From: CAZCPB01 sp044223975
Lineage (GTDB): Bacteria > Planctomycetota > Phycisphaerae > Phycisphaerales > UBA1924
Length of the DNA: 64,000 nt
Assembly: GCA_044223975.1 (NCBI GenBank)
Contig: JBGALI010000001.1
Span: 124,001 to 188,000, forward strand
Direction of reading: 5' to 3'
Shown here: positions 51,186-60,213 of the stretch, in pieces
How the letters are laid out: each line of letters opens with the position of its first letter
Position numbering within the stretch: the first letter of the stretch is position 1
The notes under the pieces: model-generated
What the model saw: the letters and a program-made list of their open reading frames with translations, nothing else
The model's database searches: none
What the model was told of the DNA's origin: nothing
Made by a program: the position numbers and the translations under genes

Positions 51186-51893
51186 ATGGCTATCTCTCGC
51201 GTCGTACTCACCGCCCTTGTTTCCGCCGGACTCGCCGGCACCACGCTGGCAGCGACCGTCGATGTCAACTTCTTCAACATCACCAACAACGGCAACCAGG
51301 GCATCGCACCCCAGCTGAAGCTTGCCGTCTCCGACGTTGCGGGCGACCCCACATCCGTGGACTTCGTGTTCCGCAACCTCGTCGGCATCGCCTCGTCGAT
51401 CAAGGAGGTCTACTTCGACGCCGGCGCCGCGGGAAGCATCTTCACCTCCGGCCTGATCCAGGCCCAGAGCGGCGCTTCGTTCCAGTGGGGCAGCGCGAGC
51501 CCGCAGGAACTTCCCGGCGCCAACAACATCAGCCCGGCATTTCAAACCACGCTTTCTCTGCTGACCGACTCTGGAAACGGCGGGCCTTCCACGGGCTTGG
51601 ATGTGGCCACCGACTCGCTGACGGTCAGGCTGAGCCTTGCCTCCGGCAAGTCGTACGCGGACATCGTGGCCGGGCTGCTCACGATCCCCGCCGGTCAGGC
51701 CGGCTCGGTGCGCGTCGGTATGCACATCACGTCCATCGGTACCGTGGGAGGGAGTGACTCGTACGTGAGCGGAGGGGGCGGAAACGCCGAGAGTGTCCCG
51801 CTGCCTCCCGCGGCATGGGCCGGCCTCAGCTCACTCGCCGGACTCTTCGGGGCTTCGGTGATCCGCAGGCGGCGCAACCTCGCGACTCATTGA
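51186..51893 (+). CDS. PEP-CTERM cargo, paralogue 1 of 3
   Basis: A 235-residue secreted protein; an ATG at 51162 would add eight residues. The signal peptide ends near 'AGTTLAAT'. The body shares a family with the next two genes: 'FFNITNNGNQGIAPQLKL', 'VGIASSIKEVYFDAGA', 'SGLIQAQSGASFQWGS' and 'TDSGNGGPSTGLD'. The tail is 'VPLPPAAWAGL', a hydrophobic helix and 'RRRRNL', the VPLPPAAWAG form of PEP-CTERM. The function is unknown. A beta-sandwich fold is plausible. Confidence 0.85.
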   Translation: MAISRVVLTALVSAGLAGTTLAATVDVNFFNITNNGNQGIAPQLKLAVSDVAGDPTSVDFVFRNLVGIASSIKEVYFDAGAAGSIFTSGLIQAQSGASFQWGSASPQELPGANNISPAFQTTLSLLTDSGNGGPSTGLDVATDSLTVRLSLASGKSYADIVAGLLTIPAGQAGSVRVGMHITSIGTVGGSDSYVSGGGGNAESVPLPPAAWAGLSSLAGLFGASVIRRRRNLATH

Positions 51894-51914
51894 AGCGTCC
51901 AGGCAAGAAGGTGC

Positions 51915-51943
51915 ATGCGGCGTCCCCAAGGCGCCGCATTTTT
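51915..51943 (+). terminator. Intrinsic terminator after cargo paralogue 1
   Basis: Stem ATGCGGCG / CGCCGCAT (51915-51922 with 51932-51939), loop TCCCCAAGG, five T at 51939-51943. The gene is therefore monocistronic. Confidence 0.85.
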
Positions 51944-52135
51944 CTTGCGCTCGTCGCGGTTCGACGATCCGGAAGGCGTGAACAGTGAGTCGTTCTTCTG
52001 CTGGACGGATCGAGTTCGCCCTTTGTACGCGCCTTCGGTCCGATATGAAATCGATTTTTCTTGTCTTCTCGGCCCTCTGCTCTACGCTTTGTGTGGAGTG
52101 GAACGCGCCCCCGGGGCGCAAGGAAAGGGCGAGAA

Positions 52136-52828
52136 ATGAGAGTTCAATCTTCGGCGTTCGCCGCCCTCGCGGCGGTGGCTGTGAGTTCGATCGCGTCCGC
52201 GGCGTCGATCAACCTGTCGTTCGCGAACATCACCAACAACGGCAACCAGAACATCGGGTCGCAGCTCAAGCTGACGGTCTCGGATGTGGTTGGCCAACCC
52301 ACCAAGGTCGACTTCACGCTGAAGAACTCGGTCGGCATCGCGTCCTCGATCAAAGAAGTGTATTTCGACGCTGGCGCGATCGGGACCAACTTTGTCTCCG
52401 GTCTGATCCAGAGCCAATCCGGTGCGAGCTTTGTCTGGGGCAGCGGCAGCCCCGGCGAGCTGCCCGGCGGAAACAACCTGACGCCGGCGTTCGAGACCTC
52501 GATGAATCTGCTCGCCGACTCGGGCAACGGTGGTCCTGCGACCGGGCTCGATCAGGCCGCCGACTCGCTCGTCATCCGGGTCACGCTCGCGGCAGGGAAG
52601 TCGTACAACGATATCGTCAACGGCCTCCTGGCCAACCCCGCGCAGGCCAACTCCATCCGGCTCGGCCTGCACGTGATCTCGATCGGCACGGCCGGCGGCA
52701 GCGATTCGTACGTTTCGAACGCGCTCACCGTGCCGCTCCCTCCCGCCGCTTGGGCGGGGATGAGCTGCCTGGTGGCGGTCATCGGCGCCGGCGTCGTGCG
52801 AAACCGCATGCTCGTGCGGCGCGCCTGA
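52136..52828 (+). CDS. PEP-CTERM cargo, paralogue 2 of 3
   Basis: A 230-residue protein closely similar to its neighbour at 51186 over nearly all its length ('NITNNGNQNIGSQLKLTVSD', 'NSVGIASSIKEVYFDAGAIG', 'LLADSGNGGPATGLDQAADS'). The start at 52136 follows an AAGGAAAGGG ribosome site and gives a clean signal peptide ending 'SSIASAAS'. The tail is 'VPLPPAAWAGM', a hydrophobic helix and a short basic end ('RNRMLVRR'). It is probably an exosortase substrate. No T-run terminator was seen after it. Confidence 0.85.
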   Translation: MRVQSSAFAALAAVAVSSIASAASINLSFANITNNGNQNIGSQLKLTVSDVVGQPTKVDFTLKNSVGIASSIKEVYFDAGAIGTNFVSGLIQSQSGASFVWGSGSPGELPGGNNLTPAFETSMNLLADSGNGGPATGLDQAADSLVIRVTLAAGKSYNDIVNGLLANPAQANSIRLGLHVISIGTAGGSDSYVSNALTVPLPPAAWAGMSCLVAVIGAGVVRNRMLVRRA

Positions 52829-53102
52829 CCGGCCGGTCGTTCGAAGACGCCAATGTGAACGCAGCGATTCTGGGACGTGCGGCGCGTTGATCGCACGCGC
52901 GGTCCGCTGCGCGGGCGCCCGCTCGTGATGCACGAACGGGCCCCATAATCGCCGCCGAAATGAAGGCCGGTCCCATATGTAAGTACTTGTGCCAGTTTCA
53001 ATTACATCTCATTGCCCGGCCCCCTCGATCGGGTTACCTTCTGAGTGGAGGGGTTCGCGCCAGGAACGGCGCGGCCTTGAACGCACGGAGAGGGCCGAAG
53101 AA
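52829..53102 (+). promoter_or_regulatory. Leader region of cargo paralogue 3
   Basis: A 274-bp gene-free gap. An AT-richer stretch lies near 52975-53015. A hairpin CGCGCC-AGGAAC-GGCGCG (53061-53078 region) precedes the ribosome site GGAGAGGG. Paralogue 2 has a comparable hairpin (GCGCC/GGCGC-type) just before its own ribosome site. No firm -35/-10 was assigned. Confidence 0.3.
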
Positions 53103-53792
53103 ATGAAGATCCGAACCGCATCCCTGCTGGGGTTGGTCGCGTGCGCCGCGTTCGCGGCGAGTGCCGACGCCGGCTCCGTGGATCTCTCGTTCCTTCGCGT
53201 CACCGACAGCGGCGCCCCCGACATCTCAAGCCAGTTCCGTCTTACCGTGTCGAGCGTCGCCGGCCAGCCCGGCAAGGTCGATCTCACGCTCCGCAACTTC
53301 GCCACCACGGTGTCGAGCATCACCGAGGTCTACTTCGCCGACGGATTACTGCTCGCGACATCGACGATCCTGCAGCAGGGCTCGGTCTTCGTGGGCGGTT
53401 CCGGGAACCTCCCCGGCGCCGCGACGCTCAACCCGATCTTCTCCGCCACACGCTCGTTCAGGACGGCCGTCGGTCCGCTCCGCGATGACGGCTCAGCGGT
53501 GAACACCGCCGGCCTCGACGGCGCTTCGGATTTCGCGACGTTCCGATTCTCGCTCCAGGGCGCCGCGACCGCGGACGACGTTCTGGTCGCGCTCGGGATG
53601 AACGGCTCGCCCTACGGCAACCTCCGCGTCGGCGTGGTCGCGCACTCGATCGGCGGCGGCGCCCGAAACGATTCGTTCGTGAACTCGCCCCTGATCGTCC
53701 CCCTTCCCCCCGCGGCGTGGGCCGGCCTCGTCGGCCTCGTAACGGTGGCGGGAGCCGCGTGGGTCCGTCGCCGCGGCCACCGGGTCGCGTAG
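53103..53792 (+). CDS. PEP-CTERM cargo, paralogue 3 of 3 (divergent)
   Basis: A 229-residue secreted protein, signal peptide ending 'AASADAGS'. It shares the opening pattern of paralogues 1 and 2 ('VDLSFLRVTDSGAPDISSQF', 'VAGQPGKVDLTLRNF', 'SSITEVYFADG') but has diverged in the second half ('NLRVGVVAHSIGG' still aligns). The tail 'VPLPPAAWAGL' plus a hydrophobic helix and 'RRRGHR' is intact. The three genes look like tandem duplications kept as exosortase cargo. Confidence 0.83.
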   Translation: MKIRTASLLGLVACAAFAASADAGSVDLSFLRVTDSGAPDISSQFRLTVSSVAGQPGKVDLTLRNFATTVSSITEVYFADGLLLATSTILQQGSVFVGGSGNLPGAATLNPIFSATRSFRTAVGPLRDDGSAVNTAGLDGASDFATFRFSLQGAATADDVLVALGMNGSPYGNLRVGVVAHSIGGGARNDSFVNSPLIVPLPPAAWAGLVGLVTVAGAAWVRRRGHRVA

Positions 53793-53880
53793 GCCATCGG
53801 CGCAGATCGGCGAAACACTTTCCGATGGGCGCAACTTCCGGACGGGCAGATCCAGCCGCGCCCTGCGCACGCTTCCTTGC

Positions 53881-55305
53881 TCAGGGCCGCGTGTGTCGCT
53901 CGTCCACCGGCCCGAAGTCCCCGGCCCCGCGATCCCACGACGCCGATGGCAGCGGCAGCGTCGGATCGCCGAACAGAATGAACTTCATGCCCTGAAAGAA
54001 GATGCTCGCGGGGTACCAGTCCGGCGTCGGCGTGATCGTCGCCAGGTGTTCTTGCTCGAAGTAGTGGCGCAACGCCCCCCCCCAGCAGTCCCCTACGCGC
54101 GGCTTCTCCATCTTCGCGAGCGTGTCGACGAATCCTTCCTGCAGGGTCAGCGCACACGGCTGGCTGCCCGTCGTGCACCCGATGTACGCCGCGGCACCGC
54201 TCGGCCCCGCGCGAAGCAACTGCTCCCCAAGCCCCGTGCGGTTGTATTTCCCCCGCGCGTAGCACGACGGCGGTGGGGGAGGCTCGGTGAACACTTCGCC
54301 CGCGTTCGTTCCCCGGTGCTCGCGCCCGTCGGCGTCCTCGTACGGCTCATACGGCGGCAGGGTGGCGAACCGCGCCGTCGAACAGCCGGCGGAGATCATC
54401 ACCGCGGGCGCATCCTCGTTGTGCACTCGGGTCAGGTCACCGACGGCCAGGCAGCCTTCCCAGACGTCGTCGTTCCCGTGCCCGGCGTGCACGATCAACG
54501 GGGCGCGCTGGTTCAGCAGTTCCAGCACGTGCGCCCGATCCGGGAGTGATGGCCCCGGATCCCCGCCCGCGAAATAGCACCGCGTCCAGAGCCATCCCGC
54601 GGGGAGCGTGCGTCCCAGGCGATCGAATTCGGGCCGCGCGTCCACCCATCCGCCCGCCATCACGAACCCGGCCCGGCGATCTCCCCCGTGCCGCTCGGCA
54701 GCCATTGTCTTGGCCGCGACGCTGCTGACCTCGTCCGCCGAACTCACGGGCCAGCGGCCCACGGCCAGCTCCGGCCGGTAGTCCACGCCGTCGTAGTTGA
54801 TCGGATCGGCCTTGTTCTTCTCGCCGCGCACCTCTCCGAAGTACCGGGCGTGGAAGCCGTCCTTCCGCCCGTTCCAGTCGTCGAACGAGCCGTCGGGCTT
54901 GGCCACGTCGGCGTAGTACAGGTCGCTGGGGTAGAACGCGTAGTCGAACGCCTCGAGAGTCACGCGGTCGAGCACCATGTACCGAACCGGCATCACGTCC
55001 GCATCCCCGACCAGCAGGACGTGCGTGATCCGCCCGGCCTTCCACGCCTCGAACAGCCACGCCTTGAGCCGTTCGGCATCGTCGACGCCGGGCGAGGACT
55101 TGAGCACGTCCTCGAGCGTTATGTCCACGACCGTGAGCCGCTCGCGCTTGAACGTCAGGTACGGCCCGAGCGCCCCGCGCAGGGACTCCGGAGCGATGAC
55201 TGCGAGGCGCACGCCTTCTGTCGGATCTTCGACGCCCGCGCCTCGGGTGCTCGGCGCCCCCGCGCCAATTATCGCTGCGCCCATCACCGCGACGATCAGT
55301 TTCAT
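53881..55305 (-). CDS. Gingipain-like C25 cysteine peptidase
   Basis: A 474-residue secreted protein, signal peptide ending near 'APSTRGAG'. It matches the peptidase family C25 core: 'THVLLVGDADVMPVRYM' and 'DYAFYPSDLYYADV' in the first half, then His276 in 'VHAGHGNDDVW' and Cys308 in 'MISAGCSTARF', spaced 32 residues apart, close to the His-Cys spacing of gingipains. It may process surface proteins. There is no sorting tail. It is last in a minus-strand group with an epimerase-like gene (18 bp upstream) and a hybrid kinase. Confidence 0.85.
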   Translation of the reverse strand: MKLIVAVMGAAIIGAGAPSTRGAGVEDPTEGVRLAVIAPESLRGALGPYLTFKRERLTVVDITLEDVLKSSPGVDDAERLKAWLFEAWKAGRITHVLLVGDADVMPVRYMVLDRVTLEAFDYAFYPSDLYYADVAKPDGSFDDWNGRKDGFHARYFGEVRGEKNKADPINYDGVDYRPELAVGRWPVSSADEVSSVAAKTMAAERHGGDRRAGFVMAGGWVDARPEFDRLGRTLPAGWLWTRCYFAGGDPGPSLPDRAHVLELLNQRAPLIVHAGHGNDDVWEGCLAVGDLTRVHNEDAPAVMISAGCSTARFATLPPYEPYEDADGREHRGTNAGEVFTEPPPPPSCYARGKYNRTGLGEQLLRAGPSGAAAYIGCTTGSQPCALTLQEGFVDTLAKMEKPRVGDCWGGALRHYFEQEHLATITPTPDWYPASIFFQGMKFILFGDPTLPLPSASWDRGAGDFGPVDERHTRP

Positions 55306-55323
55306 CCGTCGTGCCCCCGCTGC

Positions 55324-56259
55324 TCATACGCGTTCGTACGCCACGTCCCGTTTTACCCGGCGCCCGACCTCGCTCGCGTACCGGGTGCCGAGTGCATCCC
55401 GGTGCGCCGCGGCCCACACCGTCAGCCTCGTCCGCCCGGTCGGCGCCGATTCCGATGCCAGCAGCCCGCCCATCAGCCCCCGGATCTCCTCGCGCGTGAT
55501 GATCACATCCCCGACGAAGGGGTTCACCAGCCGCGACACAGAATACCCGAGCCACGCCGGAACGCTCACGATTCGACGCCGCACCCCGATGATCCGCGCA
55601 ACCTCCTGGACCAGCCCCCGGTACGTGAACCGCTCAGGGCCCTTCGCATCCACCGTGATGTCGCCCGCCGAGAACGCGCTTTCCACCGCCAGGTCGGCAA
55701 AGTCGTCGACATGCATCGGCTCGAGCTCGTAGGCGCCGTCGCCGAACACGCCGAACAGGGGCAGCCTCCGCAGCGCCCACGCGATGTTGTTGACCAGGAT
55801 GTCGCCGCGCCCGAACAGCACCCCAGGCCGGAGGATCGCAAAGGGCGCCCCCAGCCCCCGCAGGTCGCGCTCGAGCGCAGCCTTGCCGCGGTAGTACCCC
55901 AGTGTCGGGTCGACGTCCGGCTTCATGATGCTCACGTGCACGATCCGCCCGACGCCCGCCTCGCGGGCCGCCGCGAACAGCCTGCGCGTGTTCTCAACCG
56001 CCCGCTCAAAGGTGAAAAGACGGTGGTTGAACCGCACCCAATAGGTGTTGTACAGCACGTCCGCGCCCCGGAGCGAGTCGACCAGCGCGGCGTGATCGTC
56101 GAAGCCCAGGGGCCGGACCTCGAGCGTGGCCCCGAACGGGTTGGGCCGCCGCGGCGAGTTGGTCAGCGTCCGCACGCGCACCCGGCGCGAAATCAGCCGC
56201 TCGGCGATCGCGCGCCCGGAGTACCCCAGCCCGCCCGTGACGACGTGGAGGGAAGCCAT
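55324..56259 (-). CDS. NAD(P)-dependent epimerase/dehydratase-like protein
   Basis: A 311-residue extended SDR. 'LHVVTGGLGYSGRAIAERLI' is the nucleotide-binding start with GxxGxxG, and 'VLYNTYWVRFNHRLFTFERA' and 'YYRGKAALERDLRGLG' (YxxxK) form the active region. 'AILRPGVLFGRGDILVNNIA' and 'EPMHVDDFADLAVESA' are typical of atypical SDRs including NDUFA9-like proteins. The substrate is unknown; ubiquinone- or sugar-related roles are both possible. It lies between the hybrid kinase gene and the C25 peptidase gene, all on the minus strand. Confidence 0.8.
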   Translation of the reverse strand: MASLHVVTGGLGYSGRAIAERLISRRVRVRTLTNSPRRPNPFGATLEVRPLGFDDHAALVDSLRGADVLYNTYWVRFNHRLFTFERAVENTRRLFAAAREAGVGRIVHVSIMKPDVDPTLGYYRGKAALERDLRGLGAPFAILRPGVLFGRGDILVNNIAWALRRLPLFGVFGDGAYELEPMHVDDFADLAVESAFSAGDITVDAKGPERFTYRGLVQEVARIIGVRRRIVSVPAWLGYSVSRLVNPFVGDVIITREEIRGLMGGLLASESAPTGRTRLTVWAAAHRDALGTRYASEVGRRVKRDVAYERV

Positions 56260-56325
56260 GATGAATCATAGCTTTCAGAATTAATTGAAACCATTCGTGA
56301 TCCGGCCCGGCCGCGCCTCAGCCCG

Positions 56326-57912
56326 TCAGCGTGCCGCGCCCCGCTCGTCCAGGATTTCCCGCACGCGCCGCAGCAGTTCGTCCATCTCGAACGGCTTGGC
56401 GATGAACTCCGAGACCTCCCGACGAACTCCGTGGTGGTCGATCATGTCCTCCGTGTACCCCGACATGAACAGCACCCGGAGCTTCGGCCGCGCGGCCAGC
56501 ATCTCCTCCGCCAGCCTGATCCCGCTCAGGCCCGGGAGCACCACGTCGGCCACCAGCAGGTCGATCTCCCGCGAGTACCGGCCCGCGACGTCCGCCGCCT
56601 CCCGGCCATCCCCCGCCAGCAGGACGGTGTACCCCGCCCCCGCCATGACCTCGCCCGCAAGGTTGCGGATCAACTCGCTGTCCTCGGCCAGCAGCACCGT
56701 CTCCGTCCCGCCGGTGGGCCGTGACTTGAGCTCGGGCGCCGGGCCAGTCCCGCCCGCGCCCTCGCCGACTCGCGGCAGGTACACCTTGACCGACGTGCCC
56801 TTCCCGTGCTCGCTGTACACCGCGATGTGCCCGCCGCTCTGACGCACGATCCCGTGGCACGTCGAGAGTCCCAGCCCGGTTCCCTTGCCCGGCTCCTTGG
56901 TCGTGAAGAACGGCTCGAAGAGCCGGGAGAGCACCTCGGCGGTCATCCCAGTTCCCGTGTCCGTCACCGCGATCATCACGTGCGCCCCGGGCTTGGCGTG
57001 GGGGTGCGTCGCGCAGTACGCCTCGTCGAGCGTCACGTTGGCCGTCTCGATCGCGAACGTCCCCCCGCGCGGCATCGCGTCCCGCGCGTTCACCGCCAAG
57101 TTGACGACCACCTGCTCAAGCTGCGAGGCGTCCGCCACCACCCACCCCGTGTTCGGTGCCAGGTTCGTCCGCAGCGAAAGGTCCTCCCCGATCAGCCGCC
57201 GGATCATGGGCTCAAGCCCCGCGACGACGTCGCGCGGCGATACAACGCCGCGCGTCACCGCCTGCTTGCGGGCGAAGGTCAGGAGCTGCCTCGTGAGCGT
57301 CGCCGCGCGGTCCGCCGCTTCCTTCGCGTGCGCCAGCGGCGCCCTTGCCGCGTGCCCCGGCTCGAGCGTGCGCACGCCCAGCGCCAGGTAGTTGAACATC
57401 GCCATCAGCAGATTGTTGAAGTCGTGCGCGACTCCTCCCGCAAGACGCCCAAGCCCCTCCATTTTCTGGGCCTGCAGCAACTGGGCCTCGAGCTTCTGAC
57501 GCTCGGTCACGTCCCGCAGGATGACGGTATAGAACTTCCGGCCGCCGGACATTGCCTGCGAGATCGACGCCTCGATTGGAAATTCCGTGCCATCCGATCG
57601 CAGCCCGCTCAGCAGCCCCAGGTGCCCCATGGCGCGCCGAGTCACGCCCGTGCGTCCGAACGATTTCACGTGCGCCGCGTGCGATGGACGGTGCCGCTGG
57701 GGAATGAACCGCTCCAGCGGAGAGCCGATCGCCTCGGACACGTCCACGCCGAAGATCCGCTCCGCCGCGGCGTTGTACATCACGATGTGCTGCGACTCGT
57801 CGACCGTGATGATCCCGTCCATCGCCGATTCGATGATGGACTCCAGGTGCGCGCGAGTGTCGCCATCCGTCGAGGCGCTGTCACCGGGATTCTTGGGCGC
57901 CAGATCTGACAT
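56326..57912 (-). CDS. PAS histidine kinase with C-terminal receiver (hybrid kinase)
   Basis: A 528-residue cytoplasmic hybrid kinase; no membrane helix is seen. A PAS domain fills residues about 25-140 ('MDGIITVDESQHIVMYNAAA', 'YTVILRDVTERQKLE'). The dimerisation helix contains phospho-acceptor His163 in 'GGVAHDFNNLL'. The ATPase domain has N-box 'NLAVNARDAMP', G1 'VTDTGTGM' and 'GKGTGLGLSTCHGI'. The receiver at ~405-528 has 'LAEDSE', phospho-acceptor Asp456 in 'LLVADVVLPG' and Lys in 'FIAKPFE'. No output domain is attached, so a separate phosphotransfer partner is implied. It senses an unknown intracellular signal. Confidence 0.93.
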   Translation of the reverse strand: MSDLAPKNPGDSASTDGDTRAHLESIIESAMDGIITVDESQHIVMYNAAAERIFGVDVSEAIGSPLERFIPQRHRPSHAAHVKSFGRTGVTRRAMGHLGLLSGLRSDGTEFPIEASISQAMSGGRKFYTVILRDVTERQKLEAQLLQAQKMEGLGRLAGGVAHDFNNLLMAMFNYLALGVRTLEPGHAARAPLAHAKEAADRAATLTRQLLTFARKQAVTRGVVSPRDVVAGLEPMIRRLIGEDLSLRTNLAPNTGWVVADASQLEQVVVNLAVNARDAMPRGGTFAIETANVTLDEAYCATHPHAKPGAHVMIAVTDTGTGMTAEVLSRLFEPFFTTKEPGKGTGLGLSTCHGIVRQSGGHIAVYSEHGKGTSVKVYLPRVGEGAGGTGPAPELKSRPTGGTETVLLAEDSELIRNLAGEVMAGAGYTVLLAGDGREAADVAGRYSREIDLLVADVVLPGLSGIRLAEEMLAARPKLRVLFMSGYTEDMIDHHGVRREVSEFIAKPFEMDELLRRVREILDERGAAR

Positions 57913-58053
57913 CGAGGGTTCCCCGGTGCCGCGCGGCGCGCACGCCTTGCACCCGCGCTCACGTTCGCACCGCACAGTCATCTTACGCGCTGGCGTGTCG
58001 TGGGCAGGCAGAACACGAGCCGCGAGTCCTCTGCTCCGGAAGGGGCGCGGTCG

Positions 58054-58911
58054 TCAGCGTGCGCCAGGCTCCTTGCATCCGTCGTGAGGCGAGACCAACA
58101 TCACACCGCGCGAAGCGTCGAAGAGCAATCGCCGGTGCCCGAACACCGACTGACCGGCCAACCCGGCGATATTCCCGCCCAGCGCCTCGACCGTGCCTTC
58201 AAAGTACGGAAAGCTGGGCGCACGCAGCGCCGGGATTGTCCGCGGCCCCTCTCCGGGAATCGAAAGCACCGCGGACCCCGTGTAGATCACGAATTCGCTG
58301 CCTTCCACGTCCGATGCGCGAGCTTCTGAATCGCCCGGTCGTCCCCCTTCATTGATGAGAAGCAGGTGCGGCGATCCCGTGTCCCACATCAGGCGCTTGG
58401 CGTGCCCGTCGATCGTGAGCGTCAGAATGATGTGGCCGCGCACGTTCTCGAGCGGGACTCGCGTCCACCCCTCGACGCTGGGAGATGCTCCGACCTCAAA
58501 CCGTGTGATCTCCAAGGCGCACGGGTCAAACTCCGTCGTCGTGCCCAGCAGAAAGTCGGCGCCGAGCACGCCCACGATGTCCGCGCCCGTCTCATCATCG
58601 GCCTCGAAGCTGCGCCCGGGCAGGTCCAGCGATTCTCGCCCCAGCTGAACCGCGCCGGCGCGGGCCGTGAACTCCGCCGAGCCTCGCCCCGTGTAAAGGA
58701 ACGTCAACGCCGAGCCCGTGTCGATCGCCAGCGCCGCATCCCGTCCCTCGAATCGCACCGGGACGATCATGCCGCCGATCTCGTCCGATCCCGCCGCCGG
58801 AGGGGTCGTGAGCACGATCGGCACTCGGTTGATTTGCCGCGCCCCGCCGGCGCCGCACCCGGCGCCCGCCGCGGAACACGCCAGAACAACAAGCCAGAGC
58901 GTCGATCGCAT
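58054..58911 (-). CDS. Two-lobed aspartic-protease-like lipoprotein
   Basis: A 285-residue exported protein with a lipoprotein-type N-terminus ('WLVVLACSAAGAGC', candidate cysteines 12 and 19). Two catalytic-type Asp-Thr-Gly-Ser motifs occur, Asp64 in 'LAIDTGSALTFL' and Asp177 in 'LMWDTGSPHLLL', and 'GVLGADFLLG' and 'AGLAGQSVFGHRRLLFD' are flap/psi-loop-like parts. This suggests a single-chain aspartic peptidase with two retropepsin-like lobes. Most bacterial relatives have one DTG and dimerise. Activity and substrate are unknown. Confidence 0.75.
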   Translation of the reverse strand: MRSTLWLVVLACSAAGAGCGAGGARQINRVPIVLTTPPAAGSDEIGGMIVPVRFEGRDAALAIDTGSALTFLYTGRGSAEFTARAGAVQLGRESLDLPGRSFEADDETGADIVGVLGADFLLGTTTEFDPCALEITRFEVGASPSVEGWTRVPLENVRGHIILTLTIDGHAKRLMWDTGSPHLLLINEGGRPGDSEARASDVEGSEFVIYTGSAVLSIPGEGPRTIPALRAPSFPYFEGTVEALGGNIAGLAGQSVFGHRRLLFDASRGVMLVSPHDGCKEPGAR

Positions 58912-59085
58912 GCGATGTCCTCACGAAGGAAGCGAACGCACCGATCGTCGCGCGGGCGGCCCGGAGCCGCGCACGATGTGTGCGGTTCGCCAGTCTACCC
59001 GACGCCCACCTTGCGCATCATCGTCCGTGTCTTGGGGCGACCGCCACTCGTGTGATTCTCCACCCTCCGCTACCCTTCACACCCG

Positions 59086-60213
59086 ATGAGCCAGGCCCCT
59101 CCGACCGCTCCGCCCGCGCCGCGCCCGCCGCGCCTGCTCTCCCTCGACGCGCTCCGCGGCTTCGACATGTTCTGGATCCTCGGCATGGAGCAGTTCGCCG
59201 CCGAGCTCGCCCGGGCCCACCCGGCGCCTTGGACCAATTTCATAGCCGCACAGCTCGACCACGCGCCGTGGGCCGGCTTCCACTTCCTGGACCTCGTCTT
59301 TCCTCTCTTCATCTTCATTTCCGGCGTTTCCCTGGTCTTCTCCGTCGATCGCTCCATCGAAACGCGTGGCAATGCCGCCACCGTGCGCAAGCTCGCGCTC
59401 CGCGCCCTCATCCTGTATGCGCTGGGCGTTCTCTACTACGGAGTGCTTCAAGGACTCGACCATGTGCGCTGGGTCGGCGTGCTCCAGCGCATCGCCATCT
59501 GCGGGCTCGCGGCTGGGTTGATGTACACGTTCTGCAACCGCGCCTCTCGCATCGCGACCACCGCGGCGATCCTCGTGGGCTACTGGGTGCTGCTCACCTT
59601 CGTCCCCCCGCCCGGTGCCCACCCAGGTGACTTTGCCGAGGGCCCCGATCACAACCTCGCCAACTGGCTCGATGCTCGATTCCTGCCCGGCTTGCGCTGG
59701 GACACGACTCACGATCCCGAGGGATTCCTCTCAACGTTCCCCGCCATCGCGACATGCCTCATCGGGACGTTGGCCGGCGAGTTTCTGAAAAGGCATTCGG
59801 CGCCGCCCCCGCGGAAGGCCTTGACGCTCATGATCGCCGGGATCTTGCTCGCCGCGGCAGGCTGGGCATGGCACCCGTACTTCCCCGTCATCAAGAAGCT
59901 ATGGACGTCGTCCTACGTCCTCGTCGCCGGCGGCTACAGCCTCGCGCTCCTCGGCGTGTTCTTCGCGACGATCGACGTGCACGGTTGGAAGCGGTGGTGC
60001 GTCCCCTTCGTGTGGATCGGCGTGAACCCCATCACGCTCTACCTGCTCGACCGCTTCGCTCACCCCCATTTCATCGTCGAGAAACTGCTCGCCAAGCCGT
60101 GCGCCGCCATCTTCGGCTCCTACGGCCCGACTGTGGCCGTGGCAGCGGTGGTGGGGCTCACCCTGCTCGTCGCGTGGCTCCTGTACCGAAGGCGCATCAC
60201 GTTCAGGGTCTGA
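59086..60213 (+). CDS. HGSNAT-like membrane acyltransferase (DUF5009/DUF1624 type)
   Basis: A 375-residue polytopic protein with about ten membrane segments. 'RLLSLDALRGFDMFWILGME' is the signature opening of the heparan-alpha-glucosaminide N-acetyltransferase-like family, and 'HFLDLVFPLFIFISGVSL' and 'RWVGVLQRIAICGL' are also conserved there. These proteins are thought to acetylate a glucosamine-like sugar across a membrane using acetyl-CoA. The role in bacteria is not fixed; envelope glycan modification is likely. It stands alone, divergent from the aspartic-protease-like gene. Confidence 0.87.
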   Translation: MSQAPPTAPPAPRPPRLLSLDALRGFDMFWILGMEQFAAELARAHPAPWTNFIAAQLDHAPWAGFHFLDLVFPLFIFISGVSLVFSVDRSIETRGNAATVRKLALRALILYALGVLYYGVLQGLDHVRWVGVLQRIAICGLAAGLMYTFCNRASRIATTAAILVGYWVLLTFVPPPGAHPGDFAEGPDHNLANWLDARFLPGLRWDTTHDPEGFLSTFPAIATCLIGTLAGEFLKRHSAPPPRKALTLMIAGILLAAAGWAWHPYFPVIKKLWTSSYVLVAGGYSLALLGVFFATIDVHGWKRWCVPFVWIGVNPITLYLLDRFAHPHFIVEKLLAKPCAAIFGSYGPTVAVAAVVGLTLLVAWLLYRRRITFRV

